A program made the translations under genes and the position numbers. A stretch of 64,000 nt of DNA from Hoeflea sp. (GTDB lineage Bacteria > Pseudomonadota > Alphaproteobacteria > Rhizobiales > Rhizobiaceae), in NCBI RefSeq assembly GCF_030682515.1, contig NZ_JAUXOD010000116.1, positions 1-64,000 of the forward strand, read 5' to 3'. Positions 26,641-36,603 of the stretch are shown in pieces. Each line of letters opens with the position of its first letter. The stretch's first letter is position 1. The notes under the pieces are model-generated. The model did not search any database, had not been told where the DNA came from, and worked only from the letters and a program-made list of their open reading frames with translations.

Positions 26641-27125
26641 CCCTTGATCCCGCCTTCGAGCCCGGCGCCCGCAAGCAACTGGGAAGCATGGTGTTCACGG
26701 CCGACGCCATCGTCGATTTCGCCCGTCGCTTTGACCCGCAGCGGTTCCATATCGATGAGGAGGCCGCCAAGGACAGCGTGTTCGGCGGATTGTGCGCCTC
26801 AGGCTGGCACACGGCGTCCGTCTGGATGAAGCTCAACATCGCCGCCAGCACCGCCGAGGCCGAACGCGCCACGGCCGAGGGCCGCGCCCTGCCGGAGTTC
26901 GGCCCCTCCCCGGGGTTCCGCAATCTGAGATGGTTCAAGCCGGTCTATGCCGGCGACGAGATCTTCTACTCGATGACGATTCGCGGATCGCGCCCGCTCG
27001 CCTCGCGCCCCGGATGGTCGATCCTCGAGCTGATCTCGGAAGCCCATGACAAGGACGGCGCCCTGGTGATGAGTTTCGATTCCGCCGCACTCATCCGGTT
27101 TCCCGAGGACATGCAGGCCGACTGA
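26637..27125 (+). CDS. MaoC-like hot-dog fold dehydratase (second of pair)
   Basis: This 162-residue paralogue of the preceding gene has DPQRFHIDEEAA and GLCASGWHTASVWMKL at the same positions. The two probably form a hetero-oligomer or act on the same acyl-CoA. The C-terminal half has the GDEIFYSM strand typical of the family. Ends before the convergent apt gene. Confidence 0.85.
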   Translation: MTLDPAFEPGARKQLGSMVFTADAIVDFARRFDPQRFHIDEEAAKDSVFGGLCASGWHTASVWMKLNIAASTAEAERATAEGRALPEFGPSPGFRNLRWFKPVYAGDEIFYSMTIRGSRPLASRPGWSILELISEAHDKDGALVMSFDSAALIRFPEDMQAD

Positions 27126-27151
27126 GGCCGCAGCAGCGGCCCAAGGGAAAC

Positions 27152-27173
27152 GCGTGCGGGAGGCCTCGCACGC
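27152..27173. terminator. Hairpin between the MaoC pair and apt
   Basis: A 7-bp GC-rich stem (27152-27158 with 27167-27173) ends exactly at the apt stop codon. No T-run. Probably a shared terminator for the two convergent units. Confidence 0.5.
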
Positions 27174-27716
27174 TCAGTGGCCTTCGTAGGAGATCAGCGT
27201 GCGCACCTGAACGCCGAGATCCTCGAGCTTCTTGCGCCCACCAAGATCGGGAAGGTCGATGACGAAGCACGCAGCGATGATGTCGGCGCCCATCTGCCTG
27301 AGCAGCTTGACCGCGCCTTCGGCGGTGCCGCCGGTGGCAATCAGATCGTCGACCAGGATCACGCTTTCGCCCTCGGTGATGGCGTCCTTGTGCATTTCCA
27401 TTTCGTCGACGCCGTATTCCAGGCTGTAGGCCACGCGCACGGTCTCGTGCGGCAGCTTGCCCTTCTTGCGGATCGGCACGAAGCCGGCCGACAATTGATG
27501 CGCCATGGCGCCGCCGAGAATGAAGCCCCGCGCCTCGACGCCGGCGATCTTGGAGACCCTGAGCCCTGCATAGGGATGGACCAGTTCGTCCACCGCCCGG
27601 CGGAACGCCCGGGGCGCGCCCAGCAGCGTGGTGATGTCGCGAAACAGGATGCCGGGCTTGGGATAATCCGGAATCGTGCGGATGGCGGCGCGAAGTTCGC
27701 TGTCAAGATCGGTCAT
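27174..27716 (-). CDS. apt: Adenine phosphoribosyltransferase
   Basis: This 180-residue purine salvage enzyme makes AMP from adenine and PRPP. The PRPP-binding motif [13 protein letters not shown] and the N-terminal [16 protein letters not shown] block are intact. The ATG at 27716 gives the standard length, with GGGGG about 7 bases upstream. Longer in-frame starts would add unrelated residues. Confidence 0.96.
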   Translation of the reverse strand: MTDLDSELRAAIRTIPDYPKPGILFRDITTLLGAPRAFRRAVDELVHPYAGLRVSKIAGVEARGFILGGAMAHQLSAGFVPIRKKGKLPHETVRVAYSLEYGVDEMEMHKDAITEGESVILVDDLIATGGTAEGAVKLLRQMGADIIAACFVIDLPDLGGRKKLEDLGVQVRTLISYEGH

Positions 27717-27852
27717 GGACATGCCCCCGTGATTTTGGCCCATTGTGCTTTGCCATCTGTGCGGCATCCGGCGCCCGCATCCGCGGTACTTCCCGGACAT
27801 GACTGCGCCGCCCGGAGGCGGCGCAGGAGACTTCAACCATGTGCCGGCAGGA

Positions 27853-28731
27853 TCAGTGCGGCTGGTTGGAGAAGACGGCTTTCTTGGTCAGATACATCAG
27901 ACCCGTGAACAACGCCAGGAACATGAGCACCATGAAGCCCATGCGCTTGCGATCCTCGAGATGCGGCTCGGCCGCCCACATCAGGAACGCGGTCACGTCC
28001 TTGGAATACTGGTCCAGCGTTTCCGGCGCGCCGTCGTCATAGGTGACGAAGCCGTCATCGATCGGCTGCGCCATCGCAAGCGAGGTTCCGCCGATGAAAT
28101 ACGGGTTGAAGTAGTTGCCTTCGGCGACGACGTAGCCTTCCGGCGGGTCCTGGTAGCCGGTCAGCAGCGAGTAGATGTAGTCCGCGCCGCCTTCCTGGTA
28201 CTGGGTGAAGATGTCGAACACGAAGGTCGGGAAACCCCGCTCGACACCGCGGGCCTTGGCGATCACCGACATGTCCGGCGGCGCCGCGCCATTGTTGGCA
28301 TAGGCGGCCGCGGCAACATTCGGGAACGGCGACGGGAAATGGTCGGCCGGAACGGCGGGGCGCATGAACATCTCGCCTTCCGCATTCGGGCCGTCTTCGA
28401 TTTCATAATTCGCCGCGAAGGATTTGACCTGATCTTCCGAATAACCCAGATCCGCGAGTGTGCGGAACGCCACCAGGTCCATTGAATGGCAGGCCGCGCA
28501 GACTTCCGAGAAGACCTTGAGGCCGCGCTGGAGCTGTGCCTTGTCATATTTGCCGAAGATGCCGGCAAACGACCAGTCCACATTCCTGGGCTTGAACACC
28601 GGATAGTGGCCGTCTTCCAGCGCATGCTCGATGGCGGCGGCCAGATCGTGCCCGTCCTCGGCACGGGCAGCGGTTATCGCCGTGGAGGCGATGGCCGCGA
28701 TCAGCGCGATGCTTGTTACAAACTTATTCAT
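27853..28731 (-). CDS. petC: Cytochrome c1 of the cytochrome bc1 complex
   Basis: This 292-residue haem protein of complex III passes electrons from the Rieske centre to cytochrome c. Signal peptide residues 1-24 end in ARA. The covalent haem motif is CAACH at 78-82, and the Met ligand is probably in [12 protein letters not shown]. The C-terminal helix (about 268-288) anchors it in the membrane. Here cytochrome b and c1 are separate genes, unlike the fused fbcH of Bradyrhizobium. Third gene of petABC. Confidence 0.96.
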   Translation of the reverse strand: MNKFVTSIALIAAIASTAITAARAEDGHDLAAAIEHALEDGHYPVFKPRNVDWSFAGIFGKYDKAQLQRGLKVFSEVCAACHSMDLVAFRTLADLGYSEDQVKSFAANYEIEDGPNAEGEMFMRPAVPADHFPSPFPNVAAAAYANNGAAPPDMSVIAKARGVERGFPTFVFDIFTQYQEGGADYIYSLLTGYQDPPEGYVVAEGNYFNPYFIGGTSLAMAQPIDDGFVTYDDGAPETLDQYSKDVTAFLMWAAEPHLEDRKRMGFMVLMFLALFTGLMYLTKKAVFSNQPH

Positions 28732-28756
28732 TGTTTGAATTCCTTTCAGCCGCTGA

Positions 28757-30013
28757 TCAAGCCTTGGCAGTCTTTTCGAGTACCGCTTCGGTAATCGAAT
28801 TGGGTAGCCGTTTCGGTTTTTCGATCAGGCCGAGAACCGGCATGATGACGAGGAAGAAGCCGAAGTAGTAGATTGTCCCGAGCAGCGACAGGAGCGTGTA
28901 GAGATCCGTCGCCGCGCGCGAACCGAGCCAGCCCAGGAAGATGCAGTTGGCCACGAAAATCCAGAAGAACAGCTTGTACCAGGGACGATAGACAGCCGAA
29001 CGGATCTTCGAGGTATCAAGCCACGGCAGGAAGAACAGGATGATGATCGAGCCGAACATCACCAGAACGCCGCCGAGCTTGGAATCGATCGGCCCGATGT
29101 CGAAGGTGATGGCGCGCAGCATCGCGTAGAACGGCAGGTAGTACCATTCCGGGACGATGTGGGCCGGCGTCTTGAGCGAATCCGCCATGATGTAGTTGTC
29201 GGGATGCCCGAGATAATTGGGCATGAAGAAGATGAACCAGGCAAAGACGAACAGGAACACCGAGACGCCGAGCCCGTCCTTCACCGTCGCATAGGGCGTG
29301 AAAGGCAGCGTGTCGGTCTTCGACTTCACCTCGACGCCGGTCGGGTTGGTCTGGCCGGTCACATGCAGCGCCCAGACGTGCAGGACGACGACGCCCGCGA
29401 TCATGAACGGCAGCAGGTAATGCAGCGAGAAGAAGCGGTTGAGCGTGGGCTGGTCGACCGCGAAACCGCCGATCAGGAACTGCTCGACCCACGTGCCGAA
29501 AAGCGGGAACGCCGAGAAGAAGCCGGTGATCACCGTTGCCCCCCAGAAGGACATCTGACCCCAGGGCAGCACGTAGCCCATGAAGCCGGTCGCCATCATC
29601 AGGAGGTAGATCACCACGCCGAGGATCCAGAGAATTTCGCGCGGCGCCTTGTACGACCCGTAGTAGAGGCCGCGGGCGATGTGCAGATAGACGGCAATGA
29701 AGAAGAACGACGCGCCATTGGCGTGCATGTAGCGCAGCAGCCAGCCATTGTTGACGTCGCGCATGATCTTCTCGACCGAATTGAAGGCGAGCGCTGTGTC
29801 CGACACATAGTGCATGGCAAGAACCACGCCCGTCAGGATCTGCACCACCAGCATCACCGACAGCATGGCGCCGAAGGTGTAGGCGTAGTTCAGGTTTCGC
29901 GGCACCGGATAGGAGACGAAACTGTCATGCGACAGACGCATCAGCGGAAGACGCGCGTCCATCCATTTGCCAATGCCTGTCGTCGGATTGTAGGTTGAAT
30001 GATCGCCACTCAT
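28757..30013 (-). CDS. petB: Cytochrome b of the cytochrome bc1 complex
   Basis: This 418-residue membrane subunit has eight helices and carries both b haems and the Qo and Qi sites. Haem-ligand His pairs fall in [16 protein letters not shown] and [20 protein letters not shown]. The Qo-site PEWY motif ([13 protein letters not shown]) is intact, as is [14 protein letters not shown]. Starts 14 bases after petA and ends 25 bases before petC. Confidence 0.97.
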   Translation of the reverse strand: MSGDHSTYNPTTGIGKWMDARLPLMRLSHDSFVSYPVPRNLNYAYTFGAMLSVMLVVQILTGVVLAMHYVSDTALAFNSVEKIMRDVNNGWLLRYMHANGASFFFIAVYLHIARGLYYGSYKAPREILWILGVVIYLLMMATGFMGYVLPWGQMSFWGATVITGFFSAFPLFGTWVEQFLIGGFAVDQPTLNRFFSLHYLLPFMIAGVVVLHVWALHVTGQTNPTGVEVKSKTDTLPFTPYATVKDGLGVSVFLFVFAWFIFFMPNYLGHPDNYIMADSLKTPAHIVPEWYYLPFYAMLRAITFDIGPIDSKLGGVLVMFGSIIILFFLPWLDTSKIRSAVYRPWYKLFFWIFVANCIFLGWLGSRAATDLYTLLSLLGTIYYFGFFLVIMPVLGLIEKPKRLPNSITEAVLEKTAKA

Positions 30014-30027
30014 GGTAATTTGTCCCC

Positions 30028-30606
30028 TTAACCGATCTTGATGACAGTGTCAGACGTGAACGAAAACTGCGGCACCGGGAGGTTCTCCGGGGCCGGGCCT
30101 TTGCGAATGCGTCCGGACGTGTCGTAGTGCGAACCGTGGCAAGGGCAGAACCAGCCGCCGAAATCGCCGGCCTGGCCCAGCGGAATGCAGCCCAGATGGG
30201 TGCAGACGCCAATCTGAACGAGCCAGTTTTCCTTGCCCTCGCCGGCGGAGCGAGCGACATCTGTTGCTTCCGCGGTCGGGTCAAGATTTGCGTTGCGGGC
30301 GAGCGGATCCTTGAGATCGGCCATGGCGACGGCATTGGACGCTTCGATCTCTTCCGGGGTGCGGTTGCGGATGAACACAGGCTTGCCGCGCCATTTGACG
30401 GTCAGGGACATGCCGGGCTCGACGGTTGCGACGTTCACCTCGATCGAGGCGATCGCCAGCGTCGAGGCGTCGGGCCGCATCTGGTCGATGAACGGCCAGG
30501 CAAACGCCGCCGCGCCGACCGCAGCCGTGGCACCGGTGGTGATGTAAAGAAAGTCGCGACGGGTCGGTCCACCCGCGCCTTCGCTGTGTGTCATTGGCTC
30601 ACTCAC
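30028..30606 (-). CDS. petA: Rieske iron-sulfur subunit of the cytochrome bc1 complex
   Basis: This 192-residue protein has an N-terminal Tat-type motif ([11 protein letters not shown]) and a single helix that stays as membrane anchor. The [2Fe-2S] cluster ligands are in CTHLGC and [13 protein letters not shown] start at 30606 is chosen because GAGG lies 9 bases upstream. An ATG four codons later lacks a good site. First gene of petABC, with 205 gene-free bases upstream toward the ABC exporter. Confidence 0.95.
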   Translation of the reverse strand: MSEPMTHSEGAGGPTRRDFLYITTGATAAVGAAAFAWPFIDQMRPDASTLAIASIEVNVATVEPGMSLTVKWRGKPVFIRNRTPEEIEASNAVAMADLKDPLARNANLDPTAEATDVARSAGEGKENWLVQIGVCTHLGCIPLGQAGDFGGWFCPCHGSHYDTSGRIRKGPAPENLPVPQFSFTSDTVIKIG

Positions 30607-30811
30607 GGCTTAACGTCCTCTTCAAGCTGCGTCCGGCTCAGTTTCCCGTCGCCATCCTGGGCTGACCTGACCCCACCGCTATAGGCGGATTCGGCCACTG
30701 CCGACAATGCGGCGGAATTCTGGCAATCGCGCGGTTTCTATTCGCGTTGAACTAAGAAGTCCAGACCGGACCGGGACGCAGGGGCACAATGTCGCGGGAA
30801 AATAAGCAAGC

Positions 30812-32680
30812 CTATTCGGCGGCTTCGTCCATGCCGATGAACCCGCCCGATTGCCGGGCCCACAAATCGGCATAGAGACCGCCCCGCGCCAGCAATTCGG
30901 CATGGGTCCCCGCCTCGATGATGCGGCCGGCGTCCATCACCACCAGGCGGTCCATCCGGGCAATGGTGGAGAGCCTATGGGCGATGGCGATCACGGTCTT
31001 GCCCTCCATCAATCTGTCGAGATTGTCCTGGATCGCGGCCTCGACTTCCGAATCGAGCGCCGAGGTCGCCTCGTCCAGCACCAGGATCGGCGCGTTCTTG
31101 AGCATGACCCGGGCGATGGCGATCCGCTGCCGCTGCCCGCCCGACAGCTTGACGCCGCGATCGCCGACATGGGCATCAAGCCCCTTGCGGCCGCGCTGGT
31201 CGACCAGGCCTTCGATGAAGCCGAGCGCCTCGGCGGTGCGCGCCGCCTCGAGGATCTCCGCGTCGCCGGCGTCCGGACGCCCGAAGACGATGTTTTCCCG
31301 GATCGAGCGGTGCAGCAGCGAGGTATCCTGCGTGACCATGCCGATCGCCTGGCGCAGCGATTCCTGGCTCACTTCGGCGATGTCCTGGCCGTCGATCTCG
31401 ATCCGGCCCGACTGCAGGTCGTAAAATCTCAAGAGCAGATTGACGAAGGTCGACTTGCCCGCGCCGGACCGGCCGACAAGGCCGAGCTTCTCGCCCGGCG
31501 CGATGCTGAGGGTCAGATCGTCGATCACCGGCCGTTCCGGATCATAGCCGAAGCGCGCGTTCTCGAACCGGACCACGGCCTTGTCGATCTTCAGATCCGG
31601 CGCGCCGTCGCGGTCGCTGAGCCCGATCGGCCTTGCCACCAGTTCGGCGGAATTCTGCATCGTGCCGAGATTGCGCATCAGGCCGTTGAGCTGAGTCATC
31701 ATCCGGCCGAGCAGCATGTTGAGCCGAAGCACCAGCGACAGCGTGAACGCGACCGACCCCACCGAGATCGCGCCGGCGAGCCAGAGATTGATCGAAAATC
31801 CCGCGATCGTCGCGATCATCAGGCCCGACAGCAACGCCAGCGAGGCGCGCACCCCGGTCAGGTGCCGGGTGAACGGAATGATCGTGGCCAGGAACTGGTC
31901 GAAGCCTTCCTTGATATAGCGGTCGTTGTCGGCTTCCCGCGCATAGAGCTTGAGCGTCTGGATGTTGGAATAGCTGTCGGTGATGCGCCCGGTCAGCATC
32001 GCCGAGGCCTCGGCGGTGGCCCGCGCATGCCGCCTGATGCGCGGCACGAAGAACCGCGCCAGGAGCCCGAAGGCCACGACCCAGGCAAGCACGAGCGCCG
32101 ACAGCCGCCAGTCGAGCTGCGCCACCAGCGCCATGGTGGTGACTGTGTAGATCAGGATGAACCAGACCACCTGCAGGAGCGCCACCGTGAAATCGCCGGT
32201 GGCCTGGCCTGCCGACCAGACCTTGGTGACGATGCGGCCGGCGAAATCATTCTGGAAAAAGGCAAGGTTCTGTCGCGAGACATGGGCGTGGGCCTGCCAG
32301 CGCACCAGATTGTAGAAACCCGGAACGACCGTCTGCTCCTCGACCAGCGCCGCCACCGTGACCACGACAAACCGCGCCACGACCACCACGAACAGCATGA
32401 AGGCGAGCGTCGGGCCGTGCGCCGCGATCAGCCCGTCCCAGCCCGCCGACGGTTCCGCCGCGTCGAGCACGTCGACCAGCTGTCCGACGAAGTAGAACAG
32501 CGCCGCCTCGAGCAGCGCCACCAGTCCGCCAAGCGCCAGCATGGCGGCGAAGGCGCCCTTGGCCTGGCCGACATAATGCCACAGGAACGGAAGCGTCGAG
32601 GACGGGGGGCGGTAGCTCTTGCGCCGGATGAACGGATCGATCCAGCCTTCGAACACGCTGAGCAACGGGCGAAATATCAT
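30812..32680 (-). CDS. ABC exporter, fused membrane and ATPase subunit (second gene)
   Basis: This 622-residue type IV (B-family) ABC half-exporter has six helices in residues about 40-330 and an ATPase domain in about 365-605. Walker A is [12 protein letters not shown], the signature is KLSGGQRQR, and Walker B is [12 protein letters not shown] with the catalytic Glu, then AHRLST. Both this and the upstream paralogue are catalytically complete, so they may form a heterodimer or two homodimers. Substrate cannot be told. Multidrug or lipid export is the common role of close families. Starts 45 bases after the first gene. Confidence 0.9.
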   Translation of the reverse strand: MIFRPLLSVFEGWIDPFIRRKSYRPPSSTLPFLWHYVGQAKGAFAAMLALGGLVALLEAALFYFVGQLVDVLDAAEPSAGWDGLIAAHGPTLAFMLFVVVVARFVVVTVAALVEEQTVVPGFYNLVRWQAHAHVSRQNLAFFQNDFAGRIVTKVWSAGQATGDFTVALLQVVWFILIYTVTTMALVAQLDWRLSALVLAWVVAFGLLARFFVPRIRRHARATAEASAMLTGRITDSYSNIQTLKLYAREADNDRYIKEGFDQFLATIIPFTRHLTGVRASLALLSGLMIATIAGFSINLWLAGAISVGSVAFTLSLVLRLNMLLGRMMTQLNGLMRNLGTMQNSAELVARPIGLSDRDGAPDLKIDKAVVRFENARFGYDPERPVIDDLTLSIAPGEKLGLVGRSGAGKSTFVNLLLRFYDLQSGRIEIDGQDIAEVSQESLRQAIGMVTQDTSLLHRSIRENIVFGRPDAGDAEILEAARTAEALGFIEGLVDQRGRKGLDAHVGDRGVKLSGGQRQRIAIARVMLKNAPILVLDEATSALDSEVEAAIQDNLDRLMEGKTVIAIAHRLSTIARMDRLVVMDAGRIIEAGTHAELLARGGLYADLWARQSGGFIGMDEAAE

Positions 32681-32725
32681 GGACGCAACAATAGGGCGTG
32701 CGGTCTATTTGGCAATTGGCATATC

Positions 32726-34576
32726 CTACTCCGCCGCCGTCGCATCGACCTCGGCATCGATGAAGCCGCCCGACTGGCGCGACCAGAGGTCGGCATAGAT
32801 CCCGCCAGACTTGATCAGGTCGTCATGGGTTCCGGTCTCGACGATCTCGCCCTGGTCGAGCACCACCAGCCGGTCCATCTGCGCGATCGTCGACAGCCGG
32901 TGCGCGATGGCGATCACCGTCTTATTCTCCATCAGCGCGAACAGGTTCTCCTGGATCGCCGCCTCGACTTCGGAATCGAGCGCCGAGGTTGCCTCGTCGA
33001 GCACCAGGATCGGCGCGTCCTTGAGGAACACCCGCGCGATGGCGATGCGCTGGCGCTGGCCGCCCGACAGCTTGACGCCGCGTTCGCCGACATGGGCGTC
33101 GAGCCCGGTGCGACCGGCCAGATCCTCGAGACCGGCGATGAACTCGAGCGCATTGGCCTTGCGCGCCGCCTCAACGATCTCGGCCTCGGTGGCGTCGGGC
33201 CGGCTGTAGGCGATGTTGTCGCGCACGGAGCGGTGCAGCAGCGACGTGTCCTGGCTGACCATGCCGACCTGGGCCCTCAGACTGTCCTGGCTCACCTGCG
33301 AGATGTCATGGCCGTCGATCAGGATGCGCCCGGATTCGAGATTGTAGAACCTCAGCAGCAGGTTGACGATCGTGGTCTTGCCCGCGCCGGAACGGCCGAC
33401 AAGTCCGATCTTCTCGCCCGCCTTGATCTCGAGCGACAGGTTCTCGATCACGCCGCTCTGCTTGCCATAGTGGAAGCGGACACTCTCGAAGCTGATCGCA
33501 CCCTTCCTGGCGACGATCTCGCCGGCGCCGGGCCTGTCGACCACCTCATGCGGCTTGACCATCATGCCCATGCCGTCCTGGACTATGCCGATATTCTCGA
33601 AGAAGCCCGAGACCTCCCACATGATCCACTGCGACATGCCGTTGATACGGAGCGAAAGACCGATGACCACGGCGATGGAGCCGACGGAGACGATGCCGGT
33701 CATCCAGAAGCCGATCGACATGGCCGCGACGACGAACACCAGCACGCAGTTGTTCAGGTAAACCAGGGTTTCAAACATCGTCACCTGGCGCATCTGCCGG
33801 TGCACCGCCTCGAGGAACATGTCCATGCTCTCCTGGGCATAGGCCTCCTCGCGGCCGGCGTGGGAAAACAGCTTGACCGTCGAGATGTTGGTGTAGCTGT
33901 CGACCACCCTTCCCGTCATCGCCGAGCGCGCATCGGCCTGGTCGGCCGAGATCCGCTTGAGCTTCGGCACGAAATGCATGATCAGGCAGATATAGATCGC
34001 CAGCCAGACCAGCAAAGGCAGCACCAGCCGCCACTCGGCGCTCGCCACCATCGAGATCATGGCGATGAAGTAGACCGACACGAAGACGAACACGTCCAGG
34101 AGCTTCATCACCGCTTCGCGGATCGACAGCGAGGTCTGCATCACCTTGGTGGCGACCCGGCCGGCGAACTCGTTGGAAAAGAAGCTCAGGCTCTGGCGCA
34201 GCAGGTAGCGGTGCATCTGCCAGCGGGCGATCATCGGGTAATTGCCCAGAAGCGTCTGGTGGACGATCAGCGAATGCAGCATCACCGTCACCGGCAGGCC
34301 GACCAGCAGCACCGCGCCCATCAGCACCAGCCGCGGCCATTCCCGCTGCAGGAACCCTTCCGGGTTGGTGTTGGCCAGCCAGTCGACGATGGAGCCCAGA
34401 AATCCGAACAGCATCACTTCGCCGATGGCGATCAGCGCGGTCACGCAGGCCAGCATCACCAGCCAGGGCGCCGCCTCCCGCGAATAGTGCCAGCAAAACG
34501 CCACCAGTCCCTCGGGCGGCGCCGAGGGCACGGCTTCCGGATAGGGGTTCAACCGACGTTCAAACCATCCAAACAT
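32726..34576 (-). CDS. ABC exporter, fused membrane and ATPase subunit (first gene)
   Basis: This 616-residue paralogue of the next gene has the same six-helix plus ATPase layout. Walker A is [12 protein letters not shown], the signature is KLSGGQRQR, and Walker B is [18 protein letters not shown] lies 6 bases before the ATG at 34576, and T6 lies directly upstream of it. The 200-base leader carries a uORF and a hairpin, an arrangement like attenuated antibiotic-exporter operons such as bmrBCD of Bacillus. Confidence 0.92.
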   Translation of the reverse strand: MFGWFERRLNPYPEAVPSAPPEGLVAFCWHYSREAAPWLVMLACVTALIAIGEVMLFGFLGSIVDWLANTNPEGFLQREWPRLVLMGAVLLVGLPVTVMLHSLIVHQTLLGNYPMIARWQMHRYLLRQSLSFFSNEFAGRVATKVMQTSLSIREAVMKLLDVFVFVSVYFIAMISMVASAEWRLVLPLLVWLAIYICLIMHFVPKLKRISADQADARSAMTGRVVDSYTNISTVKLFSHAGREEAYAQESMDMFLEAVHRQMRQVTMFETLVYLNNCVLVFVVAAMSIGFWMTGIVSVGSIAVVIGLSLRINGMSQWIMWEVSGFFENIGIVQDGMGMMVKPHEVVDRPGAGEIVARKGAISFESVRFHYGKQSGVIENLSLEIKAGEKIGLVGRSGAGKTTIVNLLLRFYNLESGRILIDGHDISQVSQDSLRAQVGMVSQDTSLLHRSVRDNIAYSRPDATEAEIVEAARKANALEFIAGLEDLAGRTGLDAHVGERGVKLSGGQRQRIAIARVFLKDAPILVLDEATSALDSEVEAAIQENLFALMENKTVIAIAHRLSTIAQMDRLVVLDQGEIVETGTHDDLIKSGGIYADLWSRQSGGFIDAEVDATAAE

Positions 34577-34589
34577 GGATGTCTCCTTG

Positions 34590-34627
34590 AAAAAAGTCCG
34601 TATGCCGTGCCGTCAGAGGCACCGGCA
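34590..34627 (-). terminator. Hairpin plus T6 in the ABC exporter leader
   Basis: On the minus strand a 9-bp stem with a single bulge (34603-34611 with 34618-34627, 6-base loop) is followed after 7 bases by six T (34590-34595), then the exporter ribosome site. The 7-base gap makes it a weak terminator, consistent with conditional rather than full termination. Confidence 0.45.
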
Positions 34628-34728
34628 GCACCAGAAAATAAGGTCAGGTCGCGCGATGAGGCCCGTCGCCCGTCGAACCGGGCACAAAAGCTATGTTTGA
34701 AACTGAAACCGCGAAAACCTGTGTGAGT

Positions 34729-34776
34729 TCAGTGGCCCGTGGCCGCAAGTCGAAAGCTGATATCAATGATGCGCAT
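34729..34776 (-). CDS. 15-codon leader peptide upstream of the ABC exporter
   Basis: The frame encodes MRIIDISFRLAATGH and stops with TGA. GGAGG lies exactly 5 bases before its ATG (34782-34786 on the plus strand), a near-ideal start. The remaining 322-base space between the exporter and trmL holds no other gene. A CCGGT-N4-ACCGG inverted repeat at 34810-34823 is a possible operator. The peptide is not similar to the known amino-acid leaders, since no single residue is over-represented. Confidence 0.5.
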   Translation of the reverse strand: MRIIDISFRLAATGH

Positions 34777-34898
34777 GTCAGCCTCCGTCAGGTTCGCGTT
34801 GAAGATGTCCCGGTTTAGACCGGATCCGGCGATTCCGCCAGATTGCCGCACCGGTTTTTGAGCGCCATGAGCACATCCTCGCTTGATATTGTGATAAA

Positions 34899-35408
34899 AT
34901 GACCACAGAACCCGTCTCCATGACCAAACCGCTCATCGCCCTCTATCAGCCCGACATTCCCGGCAACACCGGCTCGATCCTGCGGCTCGGCGCCTGCCTG
35001 GGCATTTCCGTCCACATCATCGGCCCGGCGGGCTTCGACATGACCGACCGGGCATTGAAGCGCGCCGGCATGGACTATATCGAAATGGCGGCGCTCACCC
35101 GCCACGACGGATGGGAGGAGTTCGAGGCCTGGCGGAAGGCGGAAGGCCGGCGGCTGGTGCTGATGACGACCCAGTCCGCCACGCCCTATATCGATGGCAC
35201 CGTCCAGACTCTCACCGCCCAGGACGTCGTCCTGTTCGGAAGGGAGAGCGCCGGCGTCCCGCCCAAGGTGCACGAGGCCGCCGACGCGCGGCTGACGATC
35301 CCGATGATTGACGGTCGCCGCAGCTTGAACCTCGCCATGAGCGTGGCGATTATCGCCGGCGAGATCACCCGCCGTTTCGGTCTGTCGCCTGAACGGCCTC
35401 ACGCATAG
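34899..35408 (+). CDS. trmL: tRNA (cytidine/uridine-2'-O-)-methyltransferase TrmL
   Basis: This 169-residue SPOUT-class enzyme methylates the wobble ribose of tRNA-Leu isoacceptors. The family blocks are IALYQPDIPGNTGSILRL at the N-terminus, LFGRESAGVP, and the knot segment IPMIDGRRSLNLAMSVAI. The start at 34899 is uncertain because no ribosome site is visible. The ATG at 34920 gives the conserved N-terminus and may be correct. Overlaps the convergent VOC gene by 10 bases. Confidence 0.93.
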   Translation: MTTEPVSMTKPLIALYQPDIPGNTGSILRLGACLGISVHIIGPAGFDMTDRALKRAGMDYIEMAALTRHDGWEEFEAWRKAEGRRLVLMTTQSATPYIDGTVQTLTAQDVVLFGRESAGVPPKVHEAADARLTIPMIDGRRSLNLAMSVAIIAGEITRRFGLSPERPHA

Positions 35409-35782
35409 CTCACGACTTCGAATTCGATGCCGTTCTCGTCGTCGAAATAGAACCGGCGGCCGGGCTCGTAATCGGCGTGGTTGTGGGTCTGGAAGCCTTG
35501 GGCCTTGACCCGCGCCTCGACCGCATCGAGGTCCTCGACCACCACCCCGATATGGTTCATCGCGCCGACGACATCCTTTCCTTGCGTGTTCGGCGCCACG
35601 CCCTCCTTCGGCGTGAAGACGACCAGATAGTCATCGTCCGTTCCTACATGGATCGACCGGCCGCCATTGCGCGCCGCCCCCTGCCAGCGGATCCTCCAGC
35701 CGAACACATCGCACAGCCAATGGGCGGTCCTGTCTGCCTCGGGAACGGTGAAATTGACATGTTCGAGAATGGCTTGCGTCAT
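35399..35782 (-). CDS. VOC-family (glyoxalase-like) protein under SoxR control
   Basis: This 127-residue protein has two beta-alpha-beta-beta-beta units of the vicinal-oxygen-chelate fold. HVNFTVPEADRTAHWLCDVFGW opens the first and NHIGVVVEDLDAVEARV the second. His8, His77 and a Glu in NGIEFEVV are likely metal ligands. Function could be dioxygenase, lyase or drug binding. Its promoter has a SoxR box in a 19-bp spacer, so it is expected to be induced by redox-cycling compounds. Confidence 0.87.
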   Translation of the reverse strand: MTQAILEHVNFTVPEADRTAHWLCDVFGWRIRWQGAARNGGRSIHVGTDDDYLVVFTPKEGVAPNTQGKDVVGAMNHIGVVVEDLDAVEARVKAQGFQTHNHADYEPGRRFYFDDENGIEFEVVSYA

Positions 35783-35826
35783 GGGTCTCTTCCTGAAGTC
35801 CTGTGTGATTGCCTGTGATGGAATCC

Positions 35827-35857
35827 ATGCTACTTTCTCAAGTGAACTTGAGGTCAA
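35827..35857 (-). promoter_or_regulatory. SoxR-controlled promoter of the VOC gene
   Basis: On the minus strand, -35 TTGACC (35852-35857) and -10 TAGCAT (35827-35832) are separated by 19 bases, the over-long spacer used by MerR-family activators. The spacer carries CTCAAG-TGAA-CTTGAG (35837-35852), the SoxR palindrome. Transcription would start near 35820, about 38 bases before the VOC start codon. Confidence 0.85.
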
Positions 35858-35869
35858 GAGGTTTTTTCC

Positions 35870-36337
35870 ATGCCCGAACCCACCCCAAAAGGCCTGCTTT
35901 CGATTGGCGAGGTGGCCGCGCGCACCGGGCTCGCGGTCTCGGCGATCCGCTACTACGACGACGAGGGACTGATCGCGGCGCGGCGCACGCCTGGTGGCAA
36001 GCGCCTGTTCATCCGCTCCGACATCAGGCGGCTGTCGTTCATCCTGATTGCCCAGCAGCTTGGATTCTCGCTTGAAGAGATCCGCGCCCAGCTCCGCGAG
36101 TTGCCGCTCGAGCGCACGCCCACCAAGCGCGACTGGGAGAAGATCAGCCGCGGCTTCCGGGCCCATCTCGACGCCCGCATCGGCATGCTCGAGCGGCTGC
36201 GCGACCGCCTCGACGGCTGCATCGGCTGCGGCTGCCTGTCGCTCGACGCCTGCCGGCTGTACAATCCCGATGACCGGGCGGGGGCAAGCGGAACCGGGCC
36301 GCGGCTGGTGGTGCAGAAATCGGTGGTGACGGGGTAG
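35870..36337 (+). CDS. soxR: Redox-sensitive transcriptional activator SoxR
   Basis: This 155-residue MerR-family regulator has the HTH at about residues 11-50 (LSIGEVAARTGLAVSAIRYYDDEGLI), a long dimerisation helix, and the [2Fe-2S] ligand motif CIGCGCLSLDAC with four Cys. It is divergent from the VOC gene and shares the 87-base spacer that contains its operator. No soxS is present, as expected outside enterics. Confidence 0.95.
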   Translation: MPEPTPKGLLSIGEVAARTGLAVSAIRYYDDEGLIAARRTPGGKRLFIRSDIRRLSFILIAQQLGFSLEEIRAQLRELPLERTPTKRDWEKISRGFRAHLDARIGMLERLRDRLDGCIGCGCLSLDACRLYNPDDRAGASGTGPRLVVQKSVVTG

Positions 36338-36372
36338 TAAACCCTGCGCTTCAGGCGGACGATCCGATAGGA

Positions 36373-36558
36373 TCAGTCTTCCTCATAAAGGCTGTCGATA
36401 AACGCCTTCTCGTCATAGTCGACTGCGGAGGCTTTTGTCCTTGCATTGAAGGCTTTGCTCCACGCCAACATGCGATCGACATAATCCTCACTCACACCGG
36501 GCGCCCGCTTTCGGGGAACGGCATCCGTCTTGGCCTCATCCTTGATGACACGAGACAT
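36373..36558 (-). CDS. Small hydrophilic protein of unknown function
   Basis: This is a 61-residue charged protein. MSRVIKDEAKTDAVPRKRAPG is followed by SEDYVDRMLAWSKAFNARTKASAVDYDEKAFIDSLYEED. AGGAG lies 7 bases before the ATG at 36558. The C-terminal half looks like a small helical domain and resembles short antitoxin-like or DUF-type proteins of rhizobia, but I cannot assign it. Probably cotranscribed with the gene upstream, 45 bases away. Confidence 0.6.
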   Translation of the reverse strand: MSRVIKDEAKTDAVPRKRAPGVSEDYVDRMLAWSKAFNARTKASAVDYDEKAFIDSLYEED

Positions 36559-36603
36559 TCCGCACTCCTCTTCGCGCCGAAACACCTTGCCGTCGTAGAT
36601 CCC

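Noticed and set aside
30851-34726. A 1291-codon open frame opposite the two ABC exporter genes
   Set aside because: It is the antisense of conserved Walker-motif genes, which open long frames in GC-rich DNA. No family features, and codon use is that of a shadow frame.
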